Positions 52,172 to 61,883 of a stretch of DNA of 64,000 bases are shown piece after piece (positions within the stretch are counted from its first letter, which is position 1; every line of letters starts with the position of its first letter). The position numbers and the translations under genes are program-made. The notes beneath the pieces are model-generated. The model worked only from the letters and a program-made list of their open reading frames with translations, was not told where the DNA came from and ran no database searches. Origin of the DNA: Allobosea robiniae (GTDB lineage: Bacteria; Pseudomonadota; Alphaproteobacteria; Rhizobiales; Beijerinckiaceae); assembly GCF_900102525.1 (NCBI RefSeq), contig NZ_FNBZ01000002.1:496001-560000 (forward strand), given 5' to 3'.

Positions 52172-53479
52172 ATGATCCCGCGCTATTCCCGCCCCGAGAT
52201 GGTCGCCATCTGGGAGCCGCAGACCCGCTTCCGCATCTGGTTCGAGATCGAGGCGCATGCGACCGACAAGCTCGCCGAGCTCGGCGTCGTGCCGAAGGAG
52301 GCCGCCGCGACGATCTGGGCCAAGGCCAAGGACGCCGTCTTCGACGTTGCACGCATCGACGAGATCGAGCGCGTCACCAAGCATGACGTCATCGCCTTCC
52401 TGACGCATCTGGCCGAGATCGTCGGGCCGGAGGCGCGCTTCGTTCACCAGGGCATGACCTCGTCGGACATTCTCGACACCACGCTCTCGGTCCAGCTCGC
52501 GCGCGCCACCGACATTCTGATCGCCGATGTCGACGCGCTGCTCGCCGCGATCCGCCGCCGCGCCTTCGAGCACAAGCTGACCCCGACCATCGGCCGCTCG
52601 CACGGCATCCATGCCGAGCCGGTGACCTTCGGACTGAAGCTGGCGCAGGCCTATGCCGAGTTCGATCGCTGCCGCGCCCGCCTCATTGCGGCCCGCGCCG
52701 AAATCGCGACCTGCGCGATTTCGGGCGCCGTCGGCACCTTCGCCAATATCGACCCGCAGGTCGAAGCCTATGTCGCCGAGAAGATGGGGCTCGCCGTCGA
52801 GCCGGTCTCGACCCAGGTGATCCCGCGCGACCGGCACGCGATGTATTTCGCGACGCTGGGCGTCGTCGCCTCCAGCGTGGAGCGCCTGGCGATCGAGATC
52901 CGGCATCTGCAGCGCACCGAGGTCTACGAAGCCGAAGAGTTTTTCTCGCCGGGCCAGAAGGGCTCCTCGGCGATGCCGCACAAGCGCAATCCGGTGCTCA
53001 CCGAGAACCTGACCGGGCTTGCCCGCCTCGTGCGCGGCATGGTCACGCCGGCGCTCGAGAACGTGGCGCTCTGGCACGAGCGCGACATCTCGCATTCTAG
53101 CGTCGAGCGCATGATCGGCCCGGATGCGACCGTGACGCTCGATTTCGCGCTGGCGCGGCTCACCGGCGTCGTCGACAAGCTGCTGGTCTACCCGCAGAAC
53201 ATGCGCAAGAACCTCGACAGGCTCGGCGGGCTGCACAATTCGCAGCGCGTGCTGCTGGCCCTGACGCAAGCCGGCGCCAGCCGCGAGGAGAGCTATTCCC
53301 TGGTCCAGCGCAACGCGATGCGGACCTGGGAGCACGGCGAGGACTTCCTCACCAACCTGATGGCCGACAAGGACGTCGCGGAAAAGCTCTCGGCCTCCGA
53401 GCTCAAGGCGATGTTCGACGAGGGCTATCACTTCAAGCATGTCGACACGATCTTCCGCCGGGTATTCGGCGAGGCGTGA
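52172..53479 (+). CDS. purB: Adenylosuccinate lyase
   Basis: 435 residues. Catalyses two steps of purine synthesis: release of fumarate from SAICAR and from adenylosuccinate. Fumarase/aspartase superfamily signatures are RFVHQGMTSSDILDTTLS, GRSHGIHAEPVTFG (general acid His) and the GSSAMPHKRNPVLTEN loop carrying the catalytic Ser. It begins MIPRYSRPEMVAIWEPQTRF, typical of the short PurB form. Probably read from the rpe promoter; the two are 38 bases apart. Confidence 0.97.
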   Translation: MIPRYSRPEMVAIWEPQTRFRIWFEIEAHATDKLAELGVVPKEAAATIWAKAKDAVFDVARIDEIERVTKHDVIAFLTHLAEIVGPEARFVHQGMTSSDILDTTLSVQLARATDILIADVDALLAAIRRRAFEHKLTPTIGRSHGIHAEPVTFGLKLAQAYAEFDRCRARLIAARAEIATCAISGAVGTFANIDPQVEAYVAEKMGLAVEPVSTQVIPRDRHAMYFATLGVVASSVERLAIEIRHLQRTEVYEAEEFFSPGQKGSSAMPHKRNPVLTENLTGLARLVRGMVTPALENVALWHERDISHSSVERMIGPDATVTLDFALARLTGVVDKLLVYPQNMRKNLDRLGGLHNSQRVLLALTQAGASREESYSLVQRNAMRTWEHGEDFLTNLMADKDVAEKLSASELKAMFDEGYHFKHVDTIFRRVFGEA

Positions 53480-53518
53480 CGCTCTGGACTTCGGCGTCGG
53501 CAGGTCTATCTAGGCCTG

Positions 53519-54097
53519 ATGAAATCCTCCGACGTCGATATCCTCATCGTGCCCGGCTGGTCGGGCTCCGGGCCCGACCATTGGCAGAGCCGCTGGGAAA
53601 CCCGCTTGAAGACCGCGCGCCGCGTCGAGCAGGCGGACTGGTACAAGCCCTCCCGCCATGTCTGGGCCGATGAGATCGTGAAAGCCGTGCGCAGCGCGAC
53701 GCGGCCCGTGGTGCTGGTCGGGCACTCGGCCGGTTGCAGCGCGATCGCATTCGCCGCCGAGCATCTCCATCCCGGTGAGGTCGCTGGCGCCTTCCTGGTC
53801 GCGCCGGCTTCCGAGCGGGCAAAGGGTGCGGTGCCCGGCATGGGACCGGATTTCATCGCGCATCGCCGCGAGAAGCTGCCGTTCCCCTCGGTGCTGATCG
53901 CCAGCGCAACCGATCCCTATTGCACGCCGGACGAGGCGCGGGCGCTGGCCGAAGCCTGGGGCTCGGAATTCGTCGAGGCCGGCGATAGCGGCCATCTCAA
54001 TAGCGAATCCGGGCACGGCCCCTGGCCGGACGGACTTCTGCGTTTCGCAGGGTTTCTCAAGAGCTTGAGCGTGGTTTCGCAGAAAGTGAATCAGTAG
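53519..54097 (+). CDS. RBBP9/YdeN-type serine hydrolase
   Basis: 192 residues, a compact alpha/beta hydrolase. The nucleophile is Ser70 in LVGHSAG, the acid Asp132 in SATDPY and the His159 in AGDSGHLNSESG. The N-terminal VDILIVPGWSGSGPDHWQ and DWYKPSRHVWADEI are hallmarks of the RBBP9/YdeN family. Members are esterase-like with unknown natural substrates. It lies 39 bases after purB and may be in the same transcript. Confidence 0.9.
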   Translation: MKSSDVDILIVPGWSGSGPDHWQSRWETRLKTARRVEQADWYKPSRHVWADEIVKAVRSATRPVVLVGHSAGCSAIAFAAEHLHPGEVAGAFLVAPASERAKGAVPGMGPDFIAHRREKLPFPSVLIASATDPYCTPDEARALAEAWGSEFVEAGDSGHLNSESGHGPWPDGLLRFAGFLKSLSVVSQKVNQ

Positions 54098-54180
54098 CCG
54101 ACCTGCGATTTCGCCGTCATCGCGGCTACCTGCCGGGACAACAGCCGGCGGACCGGTTCCGGCCATAGCGGGTCGCCAAC

Positions 54181-54213
54181 GAAAAGCCCGCCCCGGACGA
54201 TCCGGGGCGGGCT
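54181..54213 (-). terminator. Rho-independent terminator of the liv operon
   Basis: AGCCCGCCCCGG / CCGGGGCGGGCT, a 12-bp stem with loop ATCGT (minus strand) followed by TTTTC. 33 bases after the livJ stop. It may also stop plus-strand transcription from the hydrolase gene. Confidence 0.85.
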
Positions 54214-54246
54214 CTTTCGTTCAGGAGGCCGGATCAGCCGCCGAGA

Positions 54247-55371
54247 TCAATTCTCGACATAGGTGATCTTGCCGTCGGCCTGCTTCTTCCAGGTGTAGAC
54301 GGTGTAGTCCGGACGGGTGATGTCGCCCTTCTTGTCGAAGCCGATATCGCCGATCACCGTCTTGACCGGCTGGCCGCCATGCAGCGCGGCGGCGATCTTC
54401 TTCGGATCGACCGAGTTCGCGCGCTTGGCGCCTTCCGCCATGATCTGGACCGCAGCGTAGCTGTAGAGCGTGTAGGCTTCCGGCTTGAAGTTCTTGGACG
54501 CGAACTTCTTGATGACGGCGGCCGCCTCCGGGCGCTTCTGCGGGTCCGGCGGGAAGGTCATCAGCGTGCCTTCGACGCCGGGGCCGCCGATCGTGGCGAA
54601 CTCGTCGGTGGTAATGCCGTCGCCGGAGACGAGGATCGTCTTGAGGCCCTGGTCGCGCATCTGGCGCACGATCAGGCCGCCTTCGGTGTGCAGGCCACCC
54701 CAGTAGAGGTAGTCGGCACCGGAGGCCTTGATCTTCGAGACGAGGGCCGAGAAATCCTTCTCGCCGGCATTGATGCCTTCGTAGAGCACTTCCTTGACGC
54801 CGCCGGCGTTGAGGCCCTTCTTGGTCTCGTCGGCGAGGCCCTGGCCATAGGTCGTCTTGTCGTGGACGACGGCGATCTTCTTGTCCTTGAAGTTCTTCAG
54901 CAGATAGGCCGAGGCAACGCCGCCCTGCTGGTCGTCACGACCGCAGACACGGAAGGTGTTCCACAGGCCGCGCTCGGTGATCTTCGGGTTGGTGGCCGAA
55001 GGCGAGATCATCAGGATGCCGTTCTCGGCATAGACTTCGGACGCCGGCATGGTGACGCCGGAGTTGAAGTGGCCGACCACCCATTTCACGCCGTCGCCGA
55101 CGAACTTGTTGGCGACCGAGACGCCCTGCTTCGGATCGGAGACGTCGTCGCCGACGCTGACCGCGATCTTCTGGCCGAGGACGCCGCCGGCGGCGTTGAT
55201 GTCCTCGGCGGCCTGCTCGGCGCCGTTCTTGAGCTGCGCGCCGAATGCAGCATTCGGGCCGGTGATCGGACCGCCGACGCCGAGCTTGATCTGCGCGTTG
55301 GCCATGCCGGAGAAGGCGAGGACCGCGCCGAGTGCAATGCCGCCCAACAGCAGTTTCTTCATGTGATGCAA
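54247..55371 (-). CDS. livJ: Branched-chain amino acid ABC transporter, periplasmic binding protein
   Basis: 374 residues with a signal peptide (LLLGGIALGAVLAFSGMANA) and a type I periplasmic binding fold: IKLGVGGPITGPNAAFGAQ, the ligand-loop region LMISPSATNPKITERG, and KIAVVHDKTTYGQGLADETK. Binds Leu/Ile/Val or related amino acids. Last gene of the six-gene minus-strand liv operon. Start choice: AGGGGAG sits four bases before MHHMKK; initiation at the fourth codon (55362) is possible. Confidence 0.95.
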   Translation of the reverse strand: MHHMKKLLLGGIALGAVLAFSGMANAQIKLGVGGPITGPNAAFGAQLKNGAEQAAEDINAAGGVLGQKIAVSVGDDVSDPKQGVSVANKFVGDGVKWVVGHFNSGVTMPASEVYAENGILMISPSATNPKITERGLWNTFRVCGRDDQQGGVASAYLLKNFKDKKIAVVHDKTTYGQGLADETKKGLNAGGVKEVLYEGINAGEKDFSALVSKIKASGADYLYWGGLHTEGGLIVRQMRDQGLKTILVSGDGITTDEFATIGGPGVEGTLMTFPPDPQKRPEAAAVIKKFASKNFKPEAYTLYSYAAVQIMAEGAKRANSVDPKKIAAALHGGQPVKTVIGDIGFDKKGDITRPDYTVYTWKKQADGKITYVEN

Positions 55372-55492
55372 CTCCCCTGTATTGATTGATCAACGGGCTG
55401 GACGGGCCGCCCGTCTCGGCGCGTTCTGGCCATCGTGAGCCGCAGTCTTGCGCTTTTCCGATGGTCTGTCACGCGACAAGCTCGCAAAGTTT

Positions 55493-55867
55493 CTAGAGCA
55501 GTTCGGGCCGGATCACGGCGCCTGCGCGGGGCTTCCAGCCGAAGGGGCCGGCGGGCTCGAACAGCCAGTGATATTGCCGCGTCATCTGCTTGGCGCGGGT
55601 GTAGCGCCAGCCGGCATAGCCGAAGGCGACAAGCACGATCGTGTCGACGACGTAGTAGTGGACGGTCAGCAACGTCGCCTCGAACAGCGCAAAATGGATG
55701 AAGCGCACGAACAGGCCGAGGACCAGCATGTAGACGACGAGCTGCCAGTTCGGCCGCCAGGTCAGCGCGATGGCGCGGCCGGCCATCCAGGCGAGCCAGC
55801 CGCCCATGACGACGGTCACCAGCAGGAAGAGCCAGATCGTCGGTTCTTCGTAGAGGATGCCCTGCAT
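55493..55867 (-). CDS. DUF6867 membrane protein of the liv operon
   Basis: 124 residues with three or four membrane helices (WLFLLVTVVMGGWLAWMAG, LVVYMLVLGLFVRFIHFAL, YYVVDTIVLVAFGYAGW) and a conserved tail (MTRQYHWLFEPAGPFGWKPR). The size, Trp/Tyr-rich tail and place between livF and livJ match the DUF6867 family of Hyphomicrobiales. Its role in branched-chain amino acid uptake is not known; accessory or assembly function is inferred from position alone. Confidence 0.8.
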   Translation of the reverse strand: MQGILYEEPTIWLFLLVTVVMGGWLAWMAGRAIALTWRPNWQLVVYMLVLGLFVRFIHFALFEATLLTVHYYVVDTIVLVAFGYAGWRYTRAKQMTRQYHWLFEPAGPFGWKPRAGAVIRPELL

Positions 55868-55994
55868 CTCGTGCTCCCGGCTTCAGGCGGCTTTGGAAGC
55901 GGCTGACATCACCACAGCGATGACATGGGTGGCGTGCAGCCGTCTCTCATCAAAAAGTTGCAGCGGAGGAGAGGTGCTCCTCCGCCGTCTCATC

Positions 55995-56746
<752 letters not shown>

Positions 56747-56750
<4 letters not shown>

Positions 56751-57613
56751 GAGATGCCGACCTCCGCTTCGACCTCTTCGACCTCCTCGTCGTCGACGCC
56801 GAGATAGGCGGCGATGACTTTGGGATCGGCCTGTACTTCGGCCGGCGTGCCGTCGGCGATCTTGGTGCCGTAGTCGAGAACCACGACGTGGTCCGAGATT
56901 TCCATGACGACCGACATGTCGTGCTCGATCAGCAGCAGCGCCGTGCCCAGGTCCTTGCGGATCGAGAGCAGGAGATTGTTGAGGTCGAGGCTTTCGCGCG
57001 GGTTGAGGCCCGCGGCCGGCTCGTCGAGGCAGAGCAGGACCGGGTCCGTGCACATGGCCCGCGCGATCTCCAGCCGGCGCTGGTCGCCATAAGGCAGGTC
57101 GGCGGCGGGGTCGTCGGCGCGGTGGGTCAGGTTGATCTTGTCGAGCCAGAACTTGGCCTTTTCGATCGCCCGCTTCTCGCTGGCCTTGTAGCCGCCGATG
57201 CCGAGCACGCCGAGGAAGGTGAAGCCTGAGGCCAGCATCAGCGGGTTGTGCTGGGCGACGAGCAGGTTCTCCAGCACCGTCATGCCGCCGAACAGGCGGA
57301 TGTTCTGGAAGGTACGGGCGACCTTGGCCTTCCAGGAGATGCGGAAGTCCGGCATGCGCTCGAGCAGGTAGCTCGTACCGTCGTCATGGTTGAGCGAGAC
57401 CATGCCCTGCGTCGGCTTGTAGAAGCCGGTGATGCAGTTGAAGCAGGTGGTCTTGCCGGCACCATTAGGGCCGATCAGCGCGGTGATCTCGCCCTTGTGG
57501 GCCTGGAAGGAGAGGGCGTTGACGGCGGTGAGGCCGCCGAAGCGCATGGTGACCTGCTCGATCTCGAGCAGGGCGCGGCCCTGCGGCGTCGTCTGGGGAG
57601 CGATCATGGCCAT
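56747..57613 (-). CDS. livG: Branched-chain amino acid ABC transporter ATPase LivG
   Basis: 288 residues from ATG 57613. Walker A GPNGAGKTT, the LivG-specific insertion after FNCITGFYKP, signature region LPYGDQRRLEIARAM (LSYG-type rather than LSGG, as usual for LivG), Walker B VLLCLDEPAAGLNP and LLIEHDMSVVMEISD. An acidic C-terminal tail (DDEEVEEVEAEVG) is an addition relative to E. coli. It overlaps livM by one base and livF by four. Confidence 0.95.
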
Positions 57614-58998
57614 CAGCCGTGTCCCTCCTGCACCATATCGGCGGAGATCGCCTTCTTCTCCTTGAGGAAGGCGGTGGGCTCGCGGGTCGAGATCAGGCCG
57701 CGCGGCTTCCAGATCATGATCACCACCATGGCGAAGCCGAAGATCAGCATGCGGTACTTCGTCGGGTCGAAGTCGTTGCCGAAGATCTGCTTCATCCATT
57801 CGAGCTCGCGCAGGAGCTCGGTGCCGCCGATCATCGCGATCGCCGCGATGGCGCAGCCCCAGAGCGAGCCCATGCCGCCGAGCACGACGATGGCGAGGAT
57901 GACCGCCGATTCCATGAAGACGAAGGATTCAGGCGAGATGAAGCCCTGCCGCGCCGAGAAGAAGGCGCCGGCGAAGCCGCCGAACATGGCGCCGATCGAA
58001 AAGGCGGTGAGCTTGGTGTTGGTGGTGTTGATGCCGAGCGAACGGCAGGCGATCTCGTCCTCGCGCAGGGCCTCCCAGGCGCGCCCGACCGGCAGCCGCC
58101 GCAGGCGCAACGTGACGAAGGCGGTCAGCAGCGCCAGGCACAGGATGAGGTAATAGAGGAAGATCGTTCGGTAGAGCGGCGTGAACTCCAGACCGAAAAC
58201 GGCGGCGAAACCATCGTCCGCCGCCGTGAAGGGGATGCCGAAGAAGGTGGGGCGTGGAATGCCGGAAATGCCGGCATAGCCGTTCGAGAACTCGGTCCAG
58301 TTGATCAGGACGAGGCGGATGATCTCGCCGAAGGCCAGCGTCACGATGGCGAGATAGTCGCCGCGCAGGCGCAGGACGGGGAAGCCGAGCAGCATGCCCC
58401 AGAAGGCGGCGAGGATGCCGGCAAGCGGCAGCAGGAGCCAGAAGGACAGGCCGAAATTCTTGGCCAGCAGCGCGTAGGAATAGGCGCCGACGGCATAGAA
58501 GGCGACATAGCCGAGATCGAGCAGGCCGGCGAGGCCGACGACGATGTTCAGGCCCCAGCCGAGCATGACGTAGATCAGGATCTGGACGCCGAAATTGTCG
58601 ATCCATTTCAGCGCGCCGCCCCAGCCGGCGAGCCCGATCGCGATCGCCGGGAAGGTGGCGAGGAAGCCGAGCCCGAACAGCGAGAAGACGCGGGAGTGGC
58701 GCTGGAAGAAGGCGATGGTGCCGTGCGGCAGGATGCGCAACGCGGCCTTGCCTTCCTGCCGGCCCTGCTTGCGCAGCGCGACCAGGAAGCGGCCGACGAA
58801 GACGATGCCCACCGCCCAGGCGACGGCGTCCCAGCGCGGATCCAGGACCAGGACGTTGTCCATGTTCTGGCGCGTGCCCCAGGCGATGATCGGGATGCAG
58901 AGGCCGAGCGTCACGAAGGCGGCGAAGCCGGCCTCCTTGAAGGCCGCCTTCAGGTCGCGGCCGGGAGCGGCCGGGTTTGCGGTCGGATTGTTCGCCAT
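57613..58998 (-). CDS. livM: Branched-chain amino acid ABC transporter permease LivM
   Basis: 461 residues: an N-terminal extension with two helices (the DUF3382-like part found in long LivM proteins) and the permease core. Core blocks are [28 protein letters not shown] (in pieces), [20 protein letters not shown] and the coupling-helix region [20 protein letters not shown]. Ends [20 protein letters not shown] and [14 protein letters not shown]. Four bases after livH; one-base overlap with livG. Confidence 0.95.
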   Translation of the reverse strand: MANNPTANPAAPGRDLKAAFKEAGFAAFVTLGLCIPIIAWGTRQNMDNVLVLDPRWDAVAWAVGIVFVGRFLVALRKQGRQEGKAALRILPHGTIAFFQRHSRVFSLFGLGFLATFPAIAIGLAGWGGALKWIDNFGVQILIYVMLGWGLNIVVGLAGLLDLGYVAFYAVGAYSYALLAKNFGLSFWLLLPLAGILAAFWGMLLGFPVLRLRGDYLAIVTLAFGEIIRLVLINWTEFSNGYAGISGIPRPTFFGIPFTAADDGFAAVFGLEFTPLYRTIFLYYLILCLALLTAFVTLRLRRLPVGRAWEALREDEIACRSLGINTTNTKLTAFSIGAMFGGFAGAFFSARQGFISPESFVFMESAVILAIVVLGGMGSLWGCAIAAIAMIGGTELLRELEWMKQIFGNDFDPTKYRMLIFGFAMVVIMIWKPRGLISTREPTAFLKEKKAISADMVQEGHG

Positions 58999-59002
58999 GG
59001 TC

Positions 59003-59926
59003 TCAGACCTTCTCGACTTCCGGGCGCCCGAGCAGGCCGGAGGGCATGAAGACCAGCACGATCGCCAGGATGGCGAAGGCGGCGACGTCCTTGTAGTCGA
59101 TGGTGAAATAGGCCGACCACATCACCTCGATCAGGCCGATCAGCAATCCGCCGATCACCGCGCCGGGCAGGGAACCGATGCCGCCGAGCACCGCCGCCGT
59201 GAAGGCCTTCACGCCGGGCACGAAGCCGTCGGCGAAGTTCACGACGCCGTAGAGCACGAGATACATCACACCGGCCACCGCTGCGAGCGCCGCGCCCATG
59301 ACGAAGGTGATCGAGATCGTGCGGTCGACGTCGATGCCGAGCAGCGCCGCCATCTTGCGATCCTGCTCGCAGGCGCGCTGGGCGCGGCCGAGCGGCGTCT
59401 TCTGCACGATGTACCAGAAGGCCGCGAGCAGCACCGCCGTCGTCAGGATGATGACGATCTGCTTGTAGGAGATCTGGACCGAATAGGTCGTGCTCTCGAT
59501 CAGCGTGATCGACTTGTTGAGCAGCGGCGGGATCGATTTGTTGCGCGGGCCCTGCACGACCTGCACGAAGTTCATCAGGAAGATCGACATGCCGATCGCC
59601 GAGATCAGCGGCGCCAGGCGGAAGGAGCCGCGCAAGGGCCGGTAGGCCACGCGCTCGATTGTCCAGTTCCACAGCGAGGTGACGAACATCGCCAGGCCGA
59701 GCACCACGACCAGCGCCAGCATGACCATGCCGGCGCCGGTGCCGACCACCGCCGTGATCAGCATGAAGAAGATCAGCGCGATGAAGGCGGAGAGCATGAA
59801 AATATCGCCGTGGGCGAAGTTCACCATGCCGATGATGCCGAAGACCATCGTATAGCCGATGGCGATGAGACCGTAGATCGATCCCAGTGTCAGCCCGTTG
59901 ATGAGCTGCTGCAGGAAGACTTCCAT
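59003..59926 (-). CDS. livH: Branched-chain amino acid ABC transporter permease LivH
   Basis: 307 residues. It begins [20 protein letters not shown], followed by [19 protein letters not shown], the typical LivH start. The coupling helix [20 protein letters not shown] and C-terminal [12 protein letters not shown] are present. First gene of the operon. ATG 59926 is chosen because the family starts here; no strong ribosome site is visible (only GAGGGG about 14 bases upstream). Confidence 0.95.
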   Translation of the reverse strand: MEVFLQQLINGLTLGSIYGLIAIGYTMVFGIIGMVNFAHGDIFMLSAFIALIFFMLITAVVGTGAGMVMLALVVVLGLAMFVTSLWNWTIERVAYRPLRGSFRLAPLISAIGMSIFLMNFVQVVQGPRNKSIPPLLNKSITLIESTTYSVQISYKQIVIILTTAVLLAAFWYIVQKTPLGRAQRACEQDRKMAALLGIDVDRTISITFVMGAALAAVAGVMYLVLYGVVNFADGFVPGVKAFTAAVLGGIGSLPGAVIGGLLIGLIEVMWSAYFTIDYKDVAAFAILAIVLVFMPSGLLGRPEVEKV

Positions 59927-60335
59927 TGAAAAACGCCGACCCCTCGAACCAGCTCCCGTTCTCGTCACCGGCATGACGCCGGCGCATGCGGGATGCGATT
60001 GCCGTGCAGAGCTACCAACGGCTCGTGCCGGGGACAATCGCTCCGCGCCAAATTTCTGTCAAAAGCAATTACGAACGACGTGCCCTGAAAATGTGCAGAA
60101 TTCTCTGCGGAGCAGCGGGTGTTATACGCATGATGATTGCGTTGCAGGCTATGAAAACTCGCTCCGATCGCATTTCCTGCCATCGCGACGGTGATGGTCT
60201 GCCATGCGCCTGAGTGCAGGTTATCCAAAAGACGAATACGAAAAGTCGATTGTCGGATCGGAAAAATGCATGGGAGGGCGCTGCGAAGCCGTGGGCTCGG
60301 CAGTGCTTCCGAGGCCGGTCATCGGGCGGCTGCCG
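59927..60335. other. Gene-free interval upstream of livH
   Basis: 409 bases between livH and the cupin gene, both on the minus strand. It is less GC-rich than its surroundings. It holds the possible liv promoter (60034-60062). No gene, repeat or riboswitch fold was recognised. Confidence 0.55.
60034..60062 (-). promoter_or_regulatory. Possible housekeeping promoter of the liv operon
   Basis: On the minus strand TTGACA (60062-60057) is followed after 17 bases by GATTGT (60039-60034). The -35 box is perfect and the -10 box weak. Transcription would start about 100 bases before livH. Confidence 0.35.
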
Positions 60336-60662
60336 TCACGGCAGCGAGAGTTCCTTGAGGGCGCCGGGCTGCTTCACCTCGATCTCGACGAAGGCGATTG
60401 GGTGGTCAGAGCCGTTCATGACGTCGTGACGGATGCCGGCCGGGCGCATATAGGCTTGGCCCTGCGCCAGCGGCACGTCGGAGACATCCGTTCCGTTATG
60501 GATACGCAGCGTTCCGGCGGTCAGCATGATGACGAAATAGGGCCAGCCATGCTCGTGCCAGCCGGTCACGGCGCCGGGCTCGAAATCCCAGCGGGTGATC
60601 CTGATCGTCTCTTCGTCCTGCTGGACAGTCGGCGTGGCGGGAATCGTGCAGGTGAAGGCCAT
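60336..60662 (-). CDS. Small cupin-domain protein
   Basis: 108 residues from ATG 60662, with GGAG six bases upstream. Single cupin barrel. Motif 1 is GAVTGWHEHGWPYFVIMLTAG (in parts) with the metal His pair HEH, and motif 2 is RPAGIRHDVMN with the third His. The metal site is intact, so it may be an enzyme (dioxygenase or isomerase) or a small-molecule binder. No neighbour indicates a substrate. Confidence 0.82.
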   Translation of the reverse strand: MAFTCTIPATPTVQQDEETIRITRWDFEPGAVTGWHEHGWPYFVIMLTAGTLRIHNGTDVSDVPLAQGQAYMRPAGIRHDVMNGSDHPIAFVEIEVKQPGALKELSLP

Positions 60663-60940
60663 CGGGATCTCCATGGGCGGAACGCCGACGGCCACAGTCC
60701 CGATCAGGCTCCGGCCCGGCCGCTGGCAGCCGACATCGCCCCAGCCTGATGGATCGCCATCACGATATCAAGTTGCAGCGGTGCGGCCGCTTGTGGCGCC
60801 CGGCCCGTTAACGGAAGGGTGCTATATCCGGTGGCGTATTGGAGTGAGCCGCCGGCTTCGCCCTGGCTGGCGCCGGCGGCCTCCAGTCTCTACATGGACT
60901 GCTGTTCCGCCGGATCCGGGACATCGAACCGATCGAGCCG

Positions 60941-61456
60941 ATGACGAAGACCGTTCACCCCCTGCCGCCTCTGGACCATCCGGACGCCCATGCGTTCCGC
61001 GATGCCATGGCGCGAGTCGCGAGCGCCGTGCATGTCGTGACCACCGACGGGCCGGGCGGGCGCATCGGGCTGACGGCGACGGCCGTTGCCTCCGTCTCCG
61101 ATTCGCCGCCGACGGTGCTGGTCTGCATCGCCCGCGGCAGCCGCACGCTGGCGGCGATCGAGGCGAGCGGGGTGTTCTGCGTCAACACCTTGCCGGAAAG
61201 CCTCGTCGATCTCGCGGAAATCTTCGCCAGCCGGCGCGGCATCGAGGGCGAGGCACGCTTCGATACGGCCCGCTGGGGCCGGCTTGTCACCGGGGCGCCT
61301 GTCCTGCTCGACGCGATCTCTGCCTTCGACTGCCGGCTGGTCACGACGCATGACGCCGCCAGCCATCGCATCGTGATCGGTGAGGTCGCCGGCCTCGGCG
61401 GGGCCGGGCGCGGGGCGGGGCTGATCTATCGGCACCGCCGTTTCAGCGCGGTGTAG
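60941..61456 (+). CDS. Flavin reductase-like domain protein
   Basis: 171 residues of the RutF/HpaC flavin reductase family, which use NAD(P)H to reduce FMN or FAD for a partner monooxygenase. Family blocks are FRDAMARVASAVHVVTTDG, GLTATAVASVSDSPPTVLVC, SGVFCVNTLPESLVDLAEIF and LDAISAFDCRLV. It converges on the aconitase X genes. No monooxygenase partner is visible in the window. Confidence 0.9.
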   Translation: MTKTVHPLPPLDHPDAHAFRDAMARVASAVHVVTTDGPGGRIGLTATAVASVSDSPPTVLVCIARGSRTLAAIEASGVFCVNTLPESLVDLAEIFASRRGIEGEARFDTARWGRLVTGAPVLLDAISAFDCRLVTTHDAASHRIVIGEVAGLGGAGRGAGLIYRHRRFSAV

Positions 61457-61472
61457 AGGGCAAACTCCAGCG

Positions 61473-61883
61473 TCAAGCGATGGTGATCAGACCCTCTGCC
61501 GAGATCGTGATCATGCGGTCGGCGAGCGGTCCTTGATCGGCGGCCGGCAGGCGGAAGGCCGGCGGCGTCGGCCAGCCCATCTCGCGGGCGACGACGAGGC
61601 CGAGCAGGAGGATGGCGTCCGGCGCATCCATCAGCAGGGCGGCCGGCGCCTTGCCGGCATGGACCAGTTCCAGCAGCACGGCGGAGGCCGAGGACGAGCC
61701 GATCGTGCCGGGCAGGGCGAGGATGCGGCCGGCGATATTCCGGCCACGCTCGGGATGGCGGGCATCGATGATCGCGCCGCTCGCAGGATCGACGCCGCCC
61801 CAGAAGCTGATCGGGGCGGTCAGGGCAAGGCAGCCGCCAGTGACGGCGTCGCCGGGCAGGAGGATCTCCGCTTTCAGCGCCAT
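61473..61883 (-). CDS. Aconitase X small (swivel, DUF126) subunit
   Basis: 136 residues of the AcnX swivel domain. The catalytic Ser region is LPGTIGSSSASAVLLEL, and SFWGGVDPASGAIID and MDAPDAILLLGLVV are conserved. It works with the large subunit encoded just upstream. The start at 61883 overlaps the large-subunit gene by 10 bases. Characterised bacterial AcnX pairs act as cis-3-hydroxy-L-proline dehydratases; related archaeal pairs act on mevalonate 5-phosphate. The former is more likely here but unproven. Confidence 0.88.
   Translation of the reverse strand: MALKAEILLPGDAVTGGCLALTAPISFWGGVDPASGAIIDARHPERGRNIAGRILALPGTIGSSSASAVLLELVHAGKAPAALLMDAPDAILLLGLVVAREMGWPTPPAFRLPAADQGPLADRMITISAEGLITIA

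Noticed and set aside
55385-55430. GACGGGC-C-GCCCGTC dyad before livJ as an operator
   Set aside because: A short GC-only dyad with a one-base centre is expected by chance in this base composition.
57619-59049. A 476-codon plus-strand frame opposite livM
   Set aside because: LivM is complete on the minus strand; the plus product is a charged low-complexity shadow.
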